Assembly (NCBI RefSeq): GCF_002906575.1
Contig: NZ_CP026311.1
Location: 1-64,000, forward strand
DNA length: 64,000 nt
Direction of reading: 5' to 3'
From: Salinigranum rubrum
Lineage (GTDB): Archaea; Halobacteriota; Halobacteria; Halobacteriales; Haloferacaceae
Shown: piece after piece, positions 16,096 through 25,271 of the stretch
Numbering within the stretch: the first letter of the stretch is position 1
Layout: each line of letters opens with the position of its first letter
Program-made: the position numbers and the translations under genes
The notes under the pieces: generated by a model
What the model saw: the letters and a program-made list of their open reading frames with translations, nothing else
Database searches by the model: none
What the model was told of the DNA's origin: nothing

Positions 16096-18456
16096 ATGAG
16101 TAACGAGATGACATCACATGACCCTCTTTCGAACGATGACGGGTTCTGGGGTCTGCTGCTCGGGAAGAAGTATGATAAAATCCCGGAGTCAGAACGGACG
16201 CTTGAAAATCTCGTATCGGACTTCTACGTTGGGCGAACGAAACGGATTGACTCCCGGTTTGAGTCAGTCGACGACCTACTCGCAGAATTAAACGACCAAT
16301 CGCCAGATCGTGCACAACAGCTTCTACTCACCATCTGGGCAGAAGAAAAATGGGCTCAAAAGAGCAGCGGTGGCAACGGTTTCCAGGTGGAAACTAACTT
16401 CGAGGACGAACTCCGACGACTCGAAGATGAGGGTCTCTTCGTCGAAGAGTTGATTGACGGTTTTACACTGGTGTGGCCGAGCAAAGAGGTTCGTGTGACC
16501 ACTCGGGAAGACGACCGTGTCCGAAGTCGACTGTTCGAGCGCGCCCACCCACTATTCGTTCGGAAAAATGGTGGCGGTGAGGTAGAGGTACGAGGTGCAA
16601 AGAATCGAATCAAGAAATTCTCAAAGACCTTTACGGATAGTGATGGAGTTGACAGAATAGAACGATCTCAAACGACTCAGGAGGTCATTGATGGACTTGC
16701 GTCGATCTTCAACGATGAGATTGAAGCGCTCACACTCACCGAGGTAGAGTTCCAACGAACCTATCTCCCCGATGGATCGTCCCTCTCCCTCAGCAACCCT
16801 ACGGGTGTTCGAAATGACCTCAACTCAGAGGCCGTCTTTCAGGAACTAGTCGATCTACAGAGCTTATCCGAACTATCCCATCTCGGCTTCAACCACAACA
16901 AGACGGGGAAGAAGGTCGAGCTGAAAGTAGAGCGTGAAGAAACAGGATTTTACTTTGAGATCCAGGATCGGTACCTGCCCGAGTCAGAAAAGGAGGCAAT
17001 TCGATTACTGATCGAGGACAAACTGGGCATCTCGTTCGATAGCATCTATCCATATGACGTCCAGCTACGAGATTCATACATCTTCCACCAGATTCTCACT
17101 GGGGCAGTTGAGACGTATAACCGATATTTCGAGGATTTACCGGAAGAAGAGCAGTCACTTCTGAACGAATTCATCGACGTAGCCGAGATTGACACATTTG
17201 AGTGCTATCGCTGTCACGAGGTGTATGAGGAAGAAAAGCCGGACAAGTGCGACGAATGTGAAGGTGATAGCTTCAGGGACGACATCCGACGGGAGGTCAG
17301 CGTTGACGATGAGGCGATCCATGAAGCAGCATTTGAGTCGCTAAAAGAGATCCGTGATACGCTTTCAGATAATGGTATCAACTTCTTGGACGTCTCAATC
17401 GATGCGTATGAGACGAAACACAACGACTACATCCGAGCCACATTCCAGGAAGTGGCGAGTGCAGGAAAAGAAGCCAACACACACCGATATGAGTACATCA
17501 ACTATTGTCTCGGAAACGGCCGCCTTCCTCGACGAATTAATCAATACCTGCTAAACTCGGTTCTCGTCGTTTACGGGAAAGCGTATCTCAACGGGCGAGA
17601 ACACTTCGGGACTATTGACCTACACGACCTGTTGATGACTGATTCTCCAGAGGATCTTCTTACCTCAGCGATTCGTGACAGCAAATCCCAGTTCAGAAAC
17701 CGAATTATTGGTCGGGCGGACGAAGCGTTCGAACGCCTTCAGGACCTACATCAGCGCGGTGCAGCAGGCGAATTCGACGACCTCTCACAGGAGGAGCGGG
17801 AGGAACTGAAGGAGGATTACGATTACAACGAGTTTGAACGGGACGTGTTCTATCTCCTGAAATTTATGTTCCTCTTCACCGAGCGGTGGGGTCGAGAAGG
17901 AGAGACAGAAACAGATGGCTGTCTCGTAATTCCTGAAGACGACGGTTACTTCATCGCAAGTTACGACCCGAAACTCACCTACACAAAGAAGGGATACGAT
18001 CTCGATGCCGGTGAGAAAAACAAAGCTGCTTGGTATATGGTTACGGAAAACCTCGGCGGTGCTCTCTCAGTTTCGCTCTCAGATGACGAAAACCTGGACG
18101 CCCACCTCTTCGTCTCGAACAAATTTCGAGAAGGTCAATTCCCCTATGTCGCCTCTCGTGTACAGGAGTGGTTCGAGCAGAGTGAAGATGTGGAGACGGG
18201 AGATATCCCAGTTGCATTCCTCCCTCTCGAATCATTGTTGTCGCTTTACGATACCTTCGACCGACACTACGATCCGATAATCGAATACCCCTCAGTGAAA
18301 GCTGCATTCAGAAGGGCATTCATAGAGAAGATCAGGAGCGGAGAGGACGGATACTCTGTTGTGGACACCGACGCCTGCGACGCCGTCGAAGAGCGAGTAC
18401 TGCAGGCTTTGAAAGGGACTACCCGGAGTAGAACCCTCAAAGACCACACTGAATAG
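16096..18456 (+). CDS. Large protein with zinc ribbon and FokI-like C-terminal nuclease domain
   Basis: 786 residues; not a family I can name. Residues 370-388 carry a zinc ribbon (CYRC...CDEC). The region from about 600 to 720 resembles the FokI cleavage domain in motif order: TDGCLV (D607), then Y-D624-P-K626, then KKGYDL followed by a long helix, then HLFVSNKF (670-677), matching FokI's PDG, DTK, GGYNL and FLFVSGHF. These would be the PD-(D/E)xK metal ligands. The N-terminal 350 residues are helical and charged, with no clear domain. It follows the McrBC-like pair by 58 bp in the same direction but has its own TATA-like box. I infer a DNA-cutting effector working with, or next to, McrBC. 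An independent restriction enzyme is the alternative. Confidence 0.65.
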   Translation: MSNEMTSHDPLSNDDGFWGLLLGKKYDKIPESERTLENLVSDFYVGRTKRIDSRFESVDDLLAELNDQSPDRAQQLLLTIWAEEKWAQKSSGGNGFQVETNFEDELRRLEDEGLFVEELIDGFTLVWPSKEVRVTTREDDRVRSRLFERAHPLFVRKNGGGEVEVRGAKNRIKKFSKTFTDSDGVDRIERSQTTQEVIDGLASIFNDEIEALTLTEVEFQRTYLPDGSSLSLSNPTGVRNDLNSEAVFQELVDLQSLSELSHLGFNHNKTGKKVELKVEREETGFYFEIQDRYLPESEKEAIRLLIEDKLGISFDSIYPYDVQLRDSYIFHQILTGAVETYNRYFEDLPEEEQSLLNEFIDVAEIDTFECYRCHEVYEEEKPDKCDECEGDSFRDDIRREVSVDDEAIHEAAFESLKEIRDTLSDNGINFLDVSIDAYETKHNDYIRATFQEVASAGKEANTHRYEYINYCLGNGRLPRRINQYLLNSVLVVYGKAYLNGREHFGTIDLHDLLMTDSPEDLLTSAIRDSKSQFRNRIIGRADEAFERLQDLHQRGAAGEFDDLSQEEREELKEDYDYNEFERDVFYLLKFMFLFTERWGREGETETDGCLVIPEDDGYFIASYDPKLTYTKKGYDLDAGEKNKAAWYMVTENLGGALSVSLSDDENLDAHLFVSNKFREGQFPYVASRVQEWFEQSEDVETGDIPVAFLPLESLLSLYDTFDRHYDPIIEYPSVKAAFRRAFIEKIRSGEDGYSVVDTDACDAVEERVLQALKGTTRSRTLKDHTE

Positions 18457-18530
18457 GTGCGGTCAATTCTGCGCCCCTTCTCGAAATAGTACGCCCGGAC
18501 TACGTACAGGGTGATAACCGATTCTGAGGA

Positions 18531-18914
18531 CTAAAACGGCGCGACGAGCCACTCTCCACCTTCTTTCCGTTCGAGTTGTGGACCAAAGACCTGCTGGAGC
18601 GAGTAGAGTTCGTCATCGTACCGAAGGTCGTAGGTCTTCCCGCTTCGATGAAACGACCCTTCGACGACGAACTGTATCGTGGGACTTTGATACTCCAAAT
18701 CGTTCGCACGTTGATCCATCTCACGGGCGAGTTCGTTCGCCAGATCCTCGTCACTCAGGGCATCCGCGAGTCCGACGACACTCACTTTCTCGGGCACGTT
18801 ATCTTTCTTGAGCCGCTGGAGGAACTCCTTCACGGGGATCTGGTGTTCGAAGGTCTCATAGGCATCTTCGATGACGAGATTGTACTGTCCGGGTATCTGT
18901 CCGGGGCCTGCCAT
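18531..18914 (-). CDS. Hypothetical protein, 127 aa
   Basis: Not recognised. It is a compact acidic protein with a helix-rich N-terminal part (TFEHQIPVKEFLQRLKK) and a beta-like C-terminal part (IQFVVEGSFHRSGKTYDLRY). It points towards the end of the FokI-like gene and lies downstream of the GmrSD-like gene on the same strand. The 118-bp gap from the GmrSD stop suggests it could be on that transcript. It may be an accessory or immunity-type protein, but nothing in it shows this. Confidence 0.5.
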   Translation of the reverse strand: MAGPGQIPGQYNLVIEDAYETFEHQIPVKEFLQRLKKDNVPEKVSVVGLADALSDEDLANELAREMDQRANDLEYQSPTIQFVVEGSFHRSGKTYDLRYDDELYSLQQVFGPQLERKEGGEWLVAPF

Positions 18915-19032
18915 TACCTATAGCACGTTGCCGAGGGGTCAAAAAGGGGTGCGGTACCTCAATCGTCACGTCGGAGGTCTTACAGGGAGTTAACGCGTCG
19001 AAGTGAGTTATACCGACCGCGGTAGTTGGGCG

Positions 19033-19815
19033 TTAGGTCGGGAGACCACTGCCAAGCGCCTCGTCGGTGGGCGACCAAGTATGCTTGTTCTGCTCAGCGA
19101 GGCCAACGTTCTGGAGACGGCTAAGAATCGAACCTACCTCGTTTCGTTCTGTGCCGTTCGAGTTTGGTTCTTCGAACGGTGAGTCTGGAAGCTCGGTCGC
19201 GTCCCCGTGGATAACACGACGGACCGCCGCACCAGTGTTCTGGCGGAGTGCCTTGAGAACGAACTGTTCCTCCTTCGTAAGCCGGTCAATCGCGTCCGCC
19301 GGCTCTTCAACGTCTCCAAGCCGTGTCTCGGGCGTCGCCCATTCGTCGAGGACAAAGTCGATTATCGTCTCCTCGCGGTGCTCGATGTTTTCTACAGACC
19401 ACTCGTCGTAGTTGTTCTGGATATCCCATTGCACCCAGAGCTTCGACTCCACGTATCCCTCATCACACTTGGTCTCGAATGTAGCGTTCCCCCACTTCGA
19501 GTTCCACGGTCTGCTCGCAAGCGTGAGATTCCCGAGTCGATCAACATATGCGTCGTACCGCGCTTCAGGACTGGGATACTCGTCGGCATCCTCGAGGGGT
19601 AGTTCGTCGGGACTCTGTGGCCAAATGTGTTCGACCGTGTATTCGTTGCTCATCGCTTCCGTGAGCGATGGTCCACCGCGCTCACCCTTCTCGTCAGCTC
19701 GGTGTTCGTTGTAGAAGTAGAAGAGATACCGAAGGTCCTGCGAGCTCGCTTTCGAGTACAGATCCGCGGCTGAAAGGGATCGTCGAAACTGTGAGTCGTC
19801 CTCGTATCGATTCAT
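19033..19815 (-). CDS. GmrSD-like protein, C-terminal part (DUF1524 HNH), frameshifted
   Basis: The reading carries the DUF1524 (GmrD) nuclease signature: YTVEHIWPQSP followed by DRLGNLTLASRPWNSKWGN, an H...N...H-type His-Me finger. It is the second half of a DUF262-DUF1524 type IV restriction enzyme of the kind that cuts glucosylated or otherwise modified DNA using NTP. The N-terminal half is in another frame. The two meet near 19826-19838 and removing one base there restores ...DIWVS-K-VVSLMNRYEDD. The apparent ATG (MNRYEDD) is therefore internal. A winged-helix-like tail follows from about residue 165. Confidence 0.75.
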   Translation of the reverse strand: MNRYEDDSQFRRSLSAADLYSKASSQDLRYLFYFYNEHRADEKGERGGPSLTEAMSNEYTVEHIWPQSPDELPLEDADEYPSPEARYDAYVDRLGNLTLASRPWNSKWGNATFETKCDEGYVESKLWVQWDIQNNYDEWSVENIEHREETIIDFVLDEWATPETRLGDVEEPADAIDRLTKEEQFVLKALRQNTGAAVRRVIHGDATELPDSPFEEPNSNGTERNEVGSILSRLQNVGLAEQNKHTWSPTDEALGSGLPT

Positions 19816-19825
19816 TAGGGAGACG

Positions 19826-21163
19826 ACTTTGGCTCACCCAGATATCGGCTGGACTGTCTTCGCTGATGTTTCGCGTGCGGACGTAGAGGCTGGACTCACC
19901 CGTGTGACTTCGATGGTTACCAATCGAGTAGACGCGGAAGATGTACGTCTCAATCGCGTTCAGGAGCTCCCGCCTGCCATCGTCATCAAGATTCGGCCAC
20001 GCTTTGAGGAGCAACGGGTAGAACTTCGTCGCGTGACGGAGGCGGTGTATCCGCTGGACGAGGGTCGAAATTTCGTCATCACCGGTACAGTCTAACACCT
20101 TCGATAACGCGTTGAATCCGCGTTCCAAGCTGTTGGTGTAGTCTTTGATGTATTCCAAGCACGCTCGTGGATCTTCCTGTCGAAGCTTGCGGATGTGCTC
20201 TTTCAGCTCGCTAAGGAAGGCGGGATCACTGTACTCGTCGGAGTTCGACCAGTCAAAATACGAAATGAAATGGTAGCGCTGGACTGCATCATCGCTAATA
20301 TCGGTGACGTACGGTGACTCCAGCATCGTCTGGTGGTCGTTGTACATCTCCCCGAACGATTGTCGGATTCGGCGGATGGTTGCTTGTGCTTCGCTCTCAG
20401 TATCCGCAGCGAGGTATGCCATCCGCATCAAGAACGACTTCGTCTTATCGAACGTAGAGAGCGACCGACCTCGGTCGTTGACGCTATCGAAGATGAGCGT
20501 CGCCTTCTCAGGATTGGCTGCGTCAACAACGTACACCATCAGTTCGAGTTCGAGGATGGTTTCCCAGAGTTGCTTGAGTTCCGTAGCGACGTCCACGGGA
20601 TCGACATCGGGGGATGCGGTGAGATCGTCGAGTTGGTCGTCAAAGTATTCCTTCGCCTCGATCATCTTTCGCTGAGACGGGCGGTCCGGTTCGTGAACGT
20701 CGTGGCCCGTGAGTAGCCATTCGAGGTACTTGTTGTCCTCCTCATCGAGGAGCTGGAGCTGGTAGATGTTGTCCTCAACGAGAAGTGTCTCGCGCATCTC
20801 TTCGACGTCGGCGAGTATCTCGGCCTCGTGATCCGTCTCCGGTGCGATTTCCTCCAGGCACTCCGTCATCGAGCGAACCAGCAGCGCAAGCGAGGTGAGA
20901 CGTTGTTGGCCGTCGATAAGGAGGTTGATGGGTTTTTCTCTCGAGGAGCCGTAGCCACCGGTACTCCCACCACTTTCCGTTTCGTCCGTCTTCTGGATGA
21001 TGATCGTTCCGAAGTAGTGCTGTTTGTCCGGGGGAAGCGTGTAGAGATCTGTCCAGAGGTCATCCCACTCCGGTTCAGTCCACGAGTAGTAGCGCTGATA
21101 CTCCGGAACGTGGAATACCCCTGCCGTCGTCAGTTCCTCCAACGACTTCTTTCCCGATTCCAT
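19826..21163 (-). CDS. GmrSD-like protein, N-terminal part (DUF262), frameshifted
   Basis: This is the DUF262 (GmrS/ParB-like NTPase) half: VPEYQRYYSW near the N-terminus and INLLIDGQQRLTSL about residue 80 (the DGQQR motif), then FDSVNDRGRSLSTFDKTKSF. The frame continues formally to 19694, but after about 19835 it no longer makes sense and the DUF1524 half takes over in another frame. Joined, the protein would be about 700 residues, the normal size of a fused GmrSD. The start ATG at 21163 fits the family start just before the VPEYQR motif. Either a pseudogene or a sequence error. Confidence 0.75.
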
Positions 21164-21382
21164 ATGGTCGTGTGTTCAGAGAAGATAGAATGTTCCCGGG
21201 GTGGTATTCGCTCCAACAGCGTATCTTGGTAAGCCATCCAAAGTTCTATATGCTGGCGTATAGTAGGTAGAGTTGAGCGCAGAGGTGCTGCGTGGAGCCT
21301 GTGTGACCATGGCCCGCAAGCTTGGCGGCGCAAGCCAATAGGCGTCGAAGACGGACGTGGGCACAGGAAACGCACCTGACTT

Positions 21383-22192
21383 CTACACTTCAGAGAGACG
21401 GGTAGCGAGTTCTTCATAGCCTTCTCTCCGAGCATACTGCACAATTGGCCGGACAGAGGATTCGAACTGAACTGGTTCACCGCCGCCCATCACACCCTCG
21501 AACCAACAGGTCATCCGGGTTGGAACGGTTTCGGCTCTCCGGTGCTCAATTGGCTCGGTGTATACGGGCGTAGAGGAGTTCACGATCTCGTTGTATGCGG
21601 GCCCCCAGAGATGGTTGAATTCCTCTTTGGTCACTGGGGCAGTCGGCGTCACCTCAGAACAGTGGCGAGGATGGTCGATCTGGTATGCAAGATGACTCGC
21701 ACAGAGGTCGGCGAGCAGGGATGTAGGATAATACAGTTCTGACTGGATACAGGTAGCCATCGGTGGACAGCTACCTGAGATTCCTGTGATTGCCCGCCCA
21801 AACCGCTCTGCCTTGTCCTCGTTACCGTCGAGAATCACGAGTGCATCTTCGACTCCCACCTGTTCAGCGAGAACAGCAGATTGGACTGCCTCAACACGCT
21901 CAGGATCAGAACCGTCTCGTCCGAGATGAGTCGTGGCCTTTAGATACTGGCTGTTGTCCTGAACGACTGTCTCGAAGAATCCAATGCTGTCTTCGTACGT
22001 CAAGTCGTGCGATTTGTCTCGGAAGGGAAAGAACGGGTATCCTTGGGCCGCAGTATAGATACTGTCCAGAATAGCCAGCTCATCAGTACGATTCGCACTG
22101 ACGGCAACGGTGATAGTGATGTCACCGATAGTACTCGCATCGATTGCGATGGATCGTTCGTAGGCTGCTTCGCCGGCACGAAATGGACGCAC
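21383..22192 (-). CDS. Hypothetical protein, possibly RNase H-fold (DUF3800-like)
   Basis: 269 residues, GTG start. The order SIAIDAS near the N-terminus, ALVILDGNEDKAERFGRA in the middle and YYPTSLLADLCASHLAYQID later recalls the RNase H-like DUF3800 family (early Asp, mid Asp, late ADLxA). The match is by eye and weak. It sits alone between GmrSD and the DUF1156 methylase, all on the minus strand, with a 121-bp gap to the methylase end. It has no signal peptide or membrane segment. Confidence 0.45.
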   Translation of the reverse strand: MRPFRAGEAAYERSIAIDASTIGDITITVAVSANRTDELAILDSIYTAAQGYPFFPFRDKSHDLTYEDSIGFFETVVQDNSQYLKATTHLGRDGSDPERVEAVQSAVLAEQVGVEDALVILDGNEDKAERFGRAITGISGSCPPMATCIQSELYYPTSLLADLCASHLAYQIDHPRHCSEVTPTAPVTKEEFNHLWGPAYNEIVNSSTPVYTEPIEHRRAETVPTRMTCWFEGVMGGGEPVQFESSVRPIVQYARREGYEELATRLSEV

Positions 22193-22313
22193 AGATTACT
22201 CGAAACTATTCCTTATTGTTTCTTGAGCGTTCCGTTTACTGATTGTGTCGCCCCACCGTAGGGCGTCGATCATACCACGGTCGTGAAGCGGGGGAACGTA
22301 GGTAAACGTCCAA

Positions 22314-24977
22314 TCAGTAGCTCGTGATGTCCCGATCTCCAAGCACCCGCGTGTACGTGTCATCGCCGGTCACGTCGGCGAGCCGTCCCGCGAGTTCGCG
22401 CAGGTCGTCATCGACGTCCCACTTCTCGACGTAGTTCTGGACTGCCTGCCCCTTCTCGTAGCGGTAGCGGAGGAACTGGAGCTTGTCAAGGTTCGAGAGG
22501 TGGTCGCCGCCGTCGCCGTTGACGCGCTCCTGAATGTACGCTTGGCGCTTCTCGTTGTCCCAGGTGCCGAGTTCGAAGCCGTCGTCCTGGTTGTACAGGC
22601 GCGTCTCCTTGAGATCCTCCGGGGTGGCATTCGTCCCGCGACAGAGCTTGTTGACGTCATCGTAGGAGACGTCGGGCGTGTCGAGCAAGTCGATGAACAC
22701 GTCCTCGACGCCGATATCGCTGGCCTCCTGGATGATGCCATAGATTTCTTGGACGACATCCTTCGCGTCCATAATCTCGCCGTCACGCTGCACCTTCCCG
22801 TGGTGCTTGGAGTACTCACGGAAACACGCGCCCATCTCCATCACGCCAATGTCGCCACGGGAGAGGTCACGGTTCTCTTCGAGTTGGGTGCGGGTACGGC
22901 GGGCCGTACGGTAGATGTCGCGGCGGAGGGAGTTCCACGAGGCTGGCTCGGTGTCGTCGATGGGTCGGGCGACGACGGTGATGTCGAATGAGACTGCTTC
23001 ACCCGTGATGAATTTATTAGAGTCTGCACTAATTGGATACGTCGCTGTAACCTCGAATCCGTTAGCACATAGCGAGGCAAGCAATTCGCCCCACGACTCT
23101 GAGTCAGAGTGGTGGTAAGTGAATGCTAGCACCCCATCGTCTTTTAACGCCCGTCGGATTACAGCGAAGGCTTGCCCAATCTCAGTTTCGAAGTCCTCGG
23201 CAGTCTTGTCCAGATACGGGTTAGTTACGATTGACTCGGCACGAGGCGTCTGGTCTTGATCGAACCCAGGGTATTCATCTTCAAGCAAAATCTTCTGCCA
23301 GACGTAAAAATAGTCTGAGACCTCCGAGTAGATGATATTGTCGTAGTATGGTGGGTCAGTAATTACTGCGTCAAATTCGTCCTCGAAATCGAGGTTCCGC
23401 ATATCGCCTTGATAAAGAGTGGACTCCTCACCAATTGGCTGTGCGAACTTTCCCGTCTCTTGAGTTTCCCCATCTTCGATGAATCGTTCTGTCGGAGAAG
23501 CCCCATACTCAACTCCTCTCAACACTTTATCGACAGAGTTTGAGAACGTACCTCGGCCTGCTGAAGCACCCCAGACGTTATTTTCGATGGCTTCTGAAGT
23601 CGGCACGAACGAATTCATTCGAAAAACGCCCTCAATCTTGTTCGCAGGTTGGTTGTAGATACAGAACATGTTTTGGAACATGAGTGAGTCTGTTAGAGCC
23701 AAGAGAAGGTAGTCCCGCAGTGAGGGGTCTATATCTTCGATAGACCGCATAATCTTCGCAACCGAGAGTAGCTGGCGCTCGTTGTGCATATCGGTCCAGT
23801 ACTCGTATCCGTGGTCAAAGACATCATTTCCAGCCAGTTCAGATGACGCAGTAATCGCTCCTTCTGGGATTTTTTCGCCAGGAACGTACTCATGGAGGTC
23901 GTCGCTACTTTCCCACTCTTCGATTGCTTCGTCTAGAAGATCGATATCTGCCTCTTCAACACGTTTGTATCCTTTATACTCACTTCGCTCTTCACCGGCG
24001 GTCTCACAGTGTTCGCAGAAGTATTCGACCGCGTACAGACGGAGGTCTGGTGAACCCTGTTCTTGGATAGCATCCGTGATTGCGTACTTCTGTCCACAGT
24101 CAGGGCAGTTGTACTTCCCTCCTCGAGATACATTCCCGTTCTTCGGAATGAAACTATGGCCACAAGCATCGCAAAGGCTCTCTGACTGCCAGTCGTCCAC
24201 GAGAGTCACCGCCCCACAGCCCGGGCACAGAACGTTGTATTTGTCATCATTCTCGTAGCGTCCCTTCGCCACGCGATAGTCCTTGAATAGTGGAACCGTG
24301 TGCCCGCATGAAACGCAGTCCAATTCTTTCACCCAGAAATTGTACATCACGTCGGCGTCGTGGTCGCCGTTCGGGCAGGGCGTTTTGTAGTACTCCGTGA
24401 TCTCGTCCGCGACGTCCTCCTTCACCTGCTCGAATGCTTCCTCAAGCTCTTCGACGTCGGTTTGGCCAGCTTCGAGTTCTTTCTTCGTGACGAACCACGC
24501 GACAGGGTTCAGGTCATTGCCGACGACTTCAGCGCCGAAGCGCGACGCCTCAACGAGCGACGTGCCGCCACCCATGAATGGGTCGAGAATCTTCTTGTCC
24601 TCGACGCGGACATCCTTGGGGTAGAGCTCCCAGAGGCTCTCAGGGTCTGCCATATCAACGCGGTCAAGGATGGAAGCGATATCTAACTCACTGGAACCAT
24701 CGTCATTCCAGTTCGCAAGCGTCTCCCCGTTATTACCTGGCTCAAACACATCCACTGTATCTGGATCGTGAAGAAGAGAGTAGAGCGAGATTGCACGGAA
24801 AACACACCCCAGGCGACGGGCCCACCACTTGTGCATTGTGTAAATAGGACGGTAGTACATCTTCGCTCGCCCCTCTCGTTCCGCCAACTCGTTCACGCGC
24901 TCGATGGGGAACCCGCGTTCGATGGGGAGTTCCGTCCGCTCCTGCCGACCCTGTGAAGATCCAGATTGCTCAGACAT
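22314..24977 (-). CDS. DUF1156 (COG1743-type) DNA methylase with zinc ribbons
   Basis: The 887-residue protein opens with IERGFPIERVNELAEREGRA and YRPIYTMHKWWARRLG, the DUF1156 signature. An SAM-binding motif (LDPFMGGGTSLVEASRFGA) follows at about 131-149, then a cluster of zinc-ribbon pairs (CVSC, CPGC, CDAC, CPDC, CEHC) around residues 215-330, then the catalytic ITDPPYYDNI at about 535-545. It is predicted to modify DNA at an amino group (N4-cytosine or N6-adenine) and to mark host DNA. In many genomes this family neighbours a DUF499 ATPase and a helicase in a defence cassette. Both are present here, but a two-gene block on the opposite strand separates it from DUF499. Confidence 0.88.
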   Translation of the reverse strand: MSEQSGSSQGRQERTELPIERGFPIERVNELAEREGRAKMYYRPIYTMHKWWARRLGCVFRAISLYSLLHDPDTVDVFEPGNNGETLANWNDDGSSELDIASILDRVDMADPESLWELYPKDVRVEDKKILDPFMGGGTSLVEASRFGAEVVGNDLNPVAWFVTKKELEAGQTDVEELEEAFEQVKEDVADEITEYYKTPCPNGDHDADVMYNFWVKELDCVSCGHTVPLFKDYRVAKGRYENDDKYNVLCPGCGAVTLVDDWQSESLCDACGHSFIPKNGNVSRGGKYNCPDCGQKYAITDAIQEQGSPDLRLYAVEYFCEHCETAGEERSEYKGYKRVEEADIDLLDEAIEEWESSDDLHEYVPGEKIPEGAITASSELAGNDVFDHGYEYWTDMHNERQLLSVAKIMRSIEDIDPSLRDYLLLALTDSLMFQNMFCIYNQPANKIEGVFRMNSFVPTSEAIENNVWGASAGRGTFSNSVDKVLRGVEYGASPTERFIEDGETQETGKFAQPIGEESTLYQGDMRNLDFEDEFDAVITDPPYYDNIIYSEVSDYFYVWQKILLEDEYPGFDQDQTPRAESIVTNPYLDKTAEDFETEIGQAFAVIRRALKDDGVLAFTYHHSDSESWGELLASLCANGFEVTATYPISADSNKFITGEAVSFDITVVARPIDDTEPASWNSLRRDIYRTARRTRTQLEENRDLSRGDIGVMEMGACFREYSKHHGKVQRDGEIMDAKDVVQEIYGIIQEASDIGVEDVFIDLLDTPDVSYDDVNKLCRGTNATPEDLKETRLYNQDDGFELGTWDNEKRQAYIQERVNGDGGDHLSNLDKLQFLRYRYEKGQAVQNYVEKWDVDDDLRELAGRLADVTGDDTYTRVLGDRDITSY

Positions 24978-25271
24978 TATTCAGTATGTAGAAGCGATAA
25001 CGCAGGAACCCCATAAGTGTGCGTTCTTTCCACCAACAAACAGCTCCAGCGAGAACTCTACCCATTGTTCGGCAGTATCTCTAATACTCAGATAAAGCAA
25101 CTGAGAGACGGACGAAAGCAATTGAACGTAGTCTTGAAATCAACCACGTCGGGATCAGTGGAAGTTCTTTCGTAGTGTACGCTGTTCTAGCTTTCAAGAG
25201 GAATTTAGCGATACAGGGAACTGTTATCACGTTCGAGTGTCAGTTCGCGGTATACAGACTCCGAGAGAACG
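24978..25271. other. Divergent intergenic region
   Basis: These 294 bp lie between the start of the DUF1156 methylase and the start of the AAA gene on the other strand. They are moderately AT-rich and must hold both promoters. I see no gene, and no clear repeat that would mark the border of the AAA-DUF6414 insertion. Confidence 0.3.
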
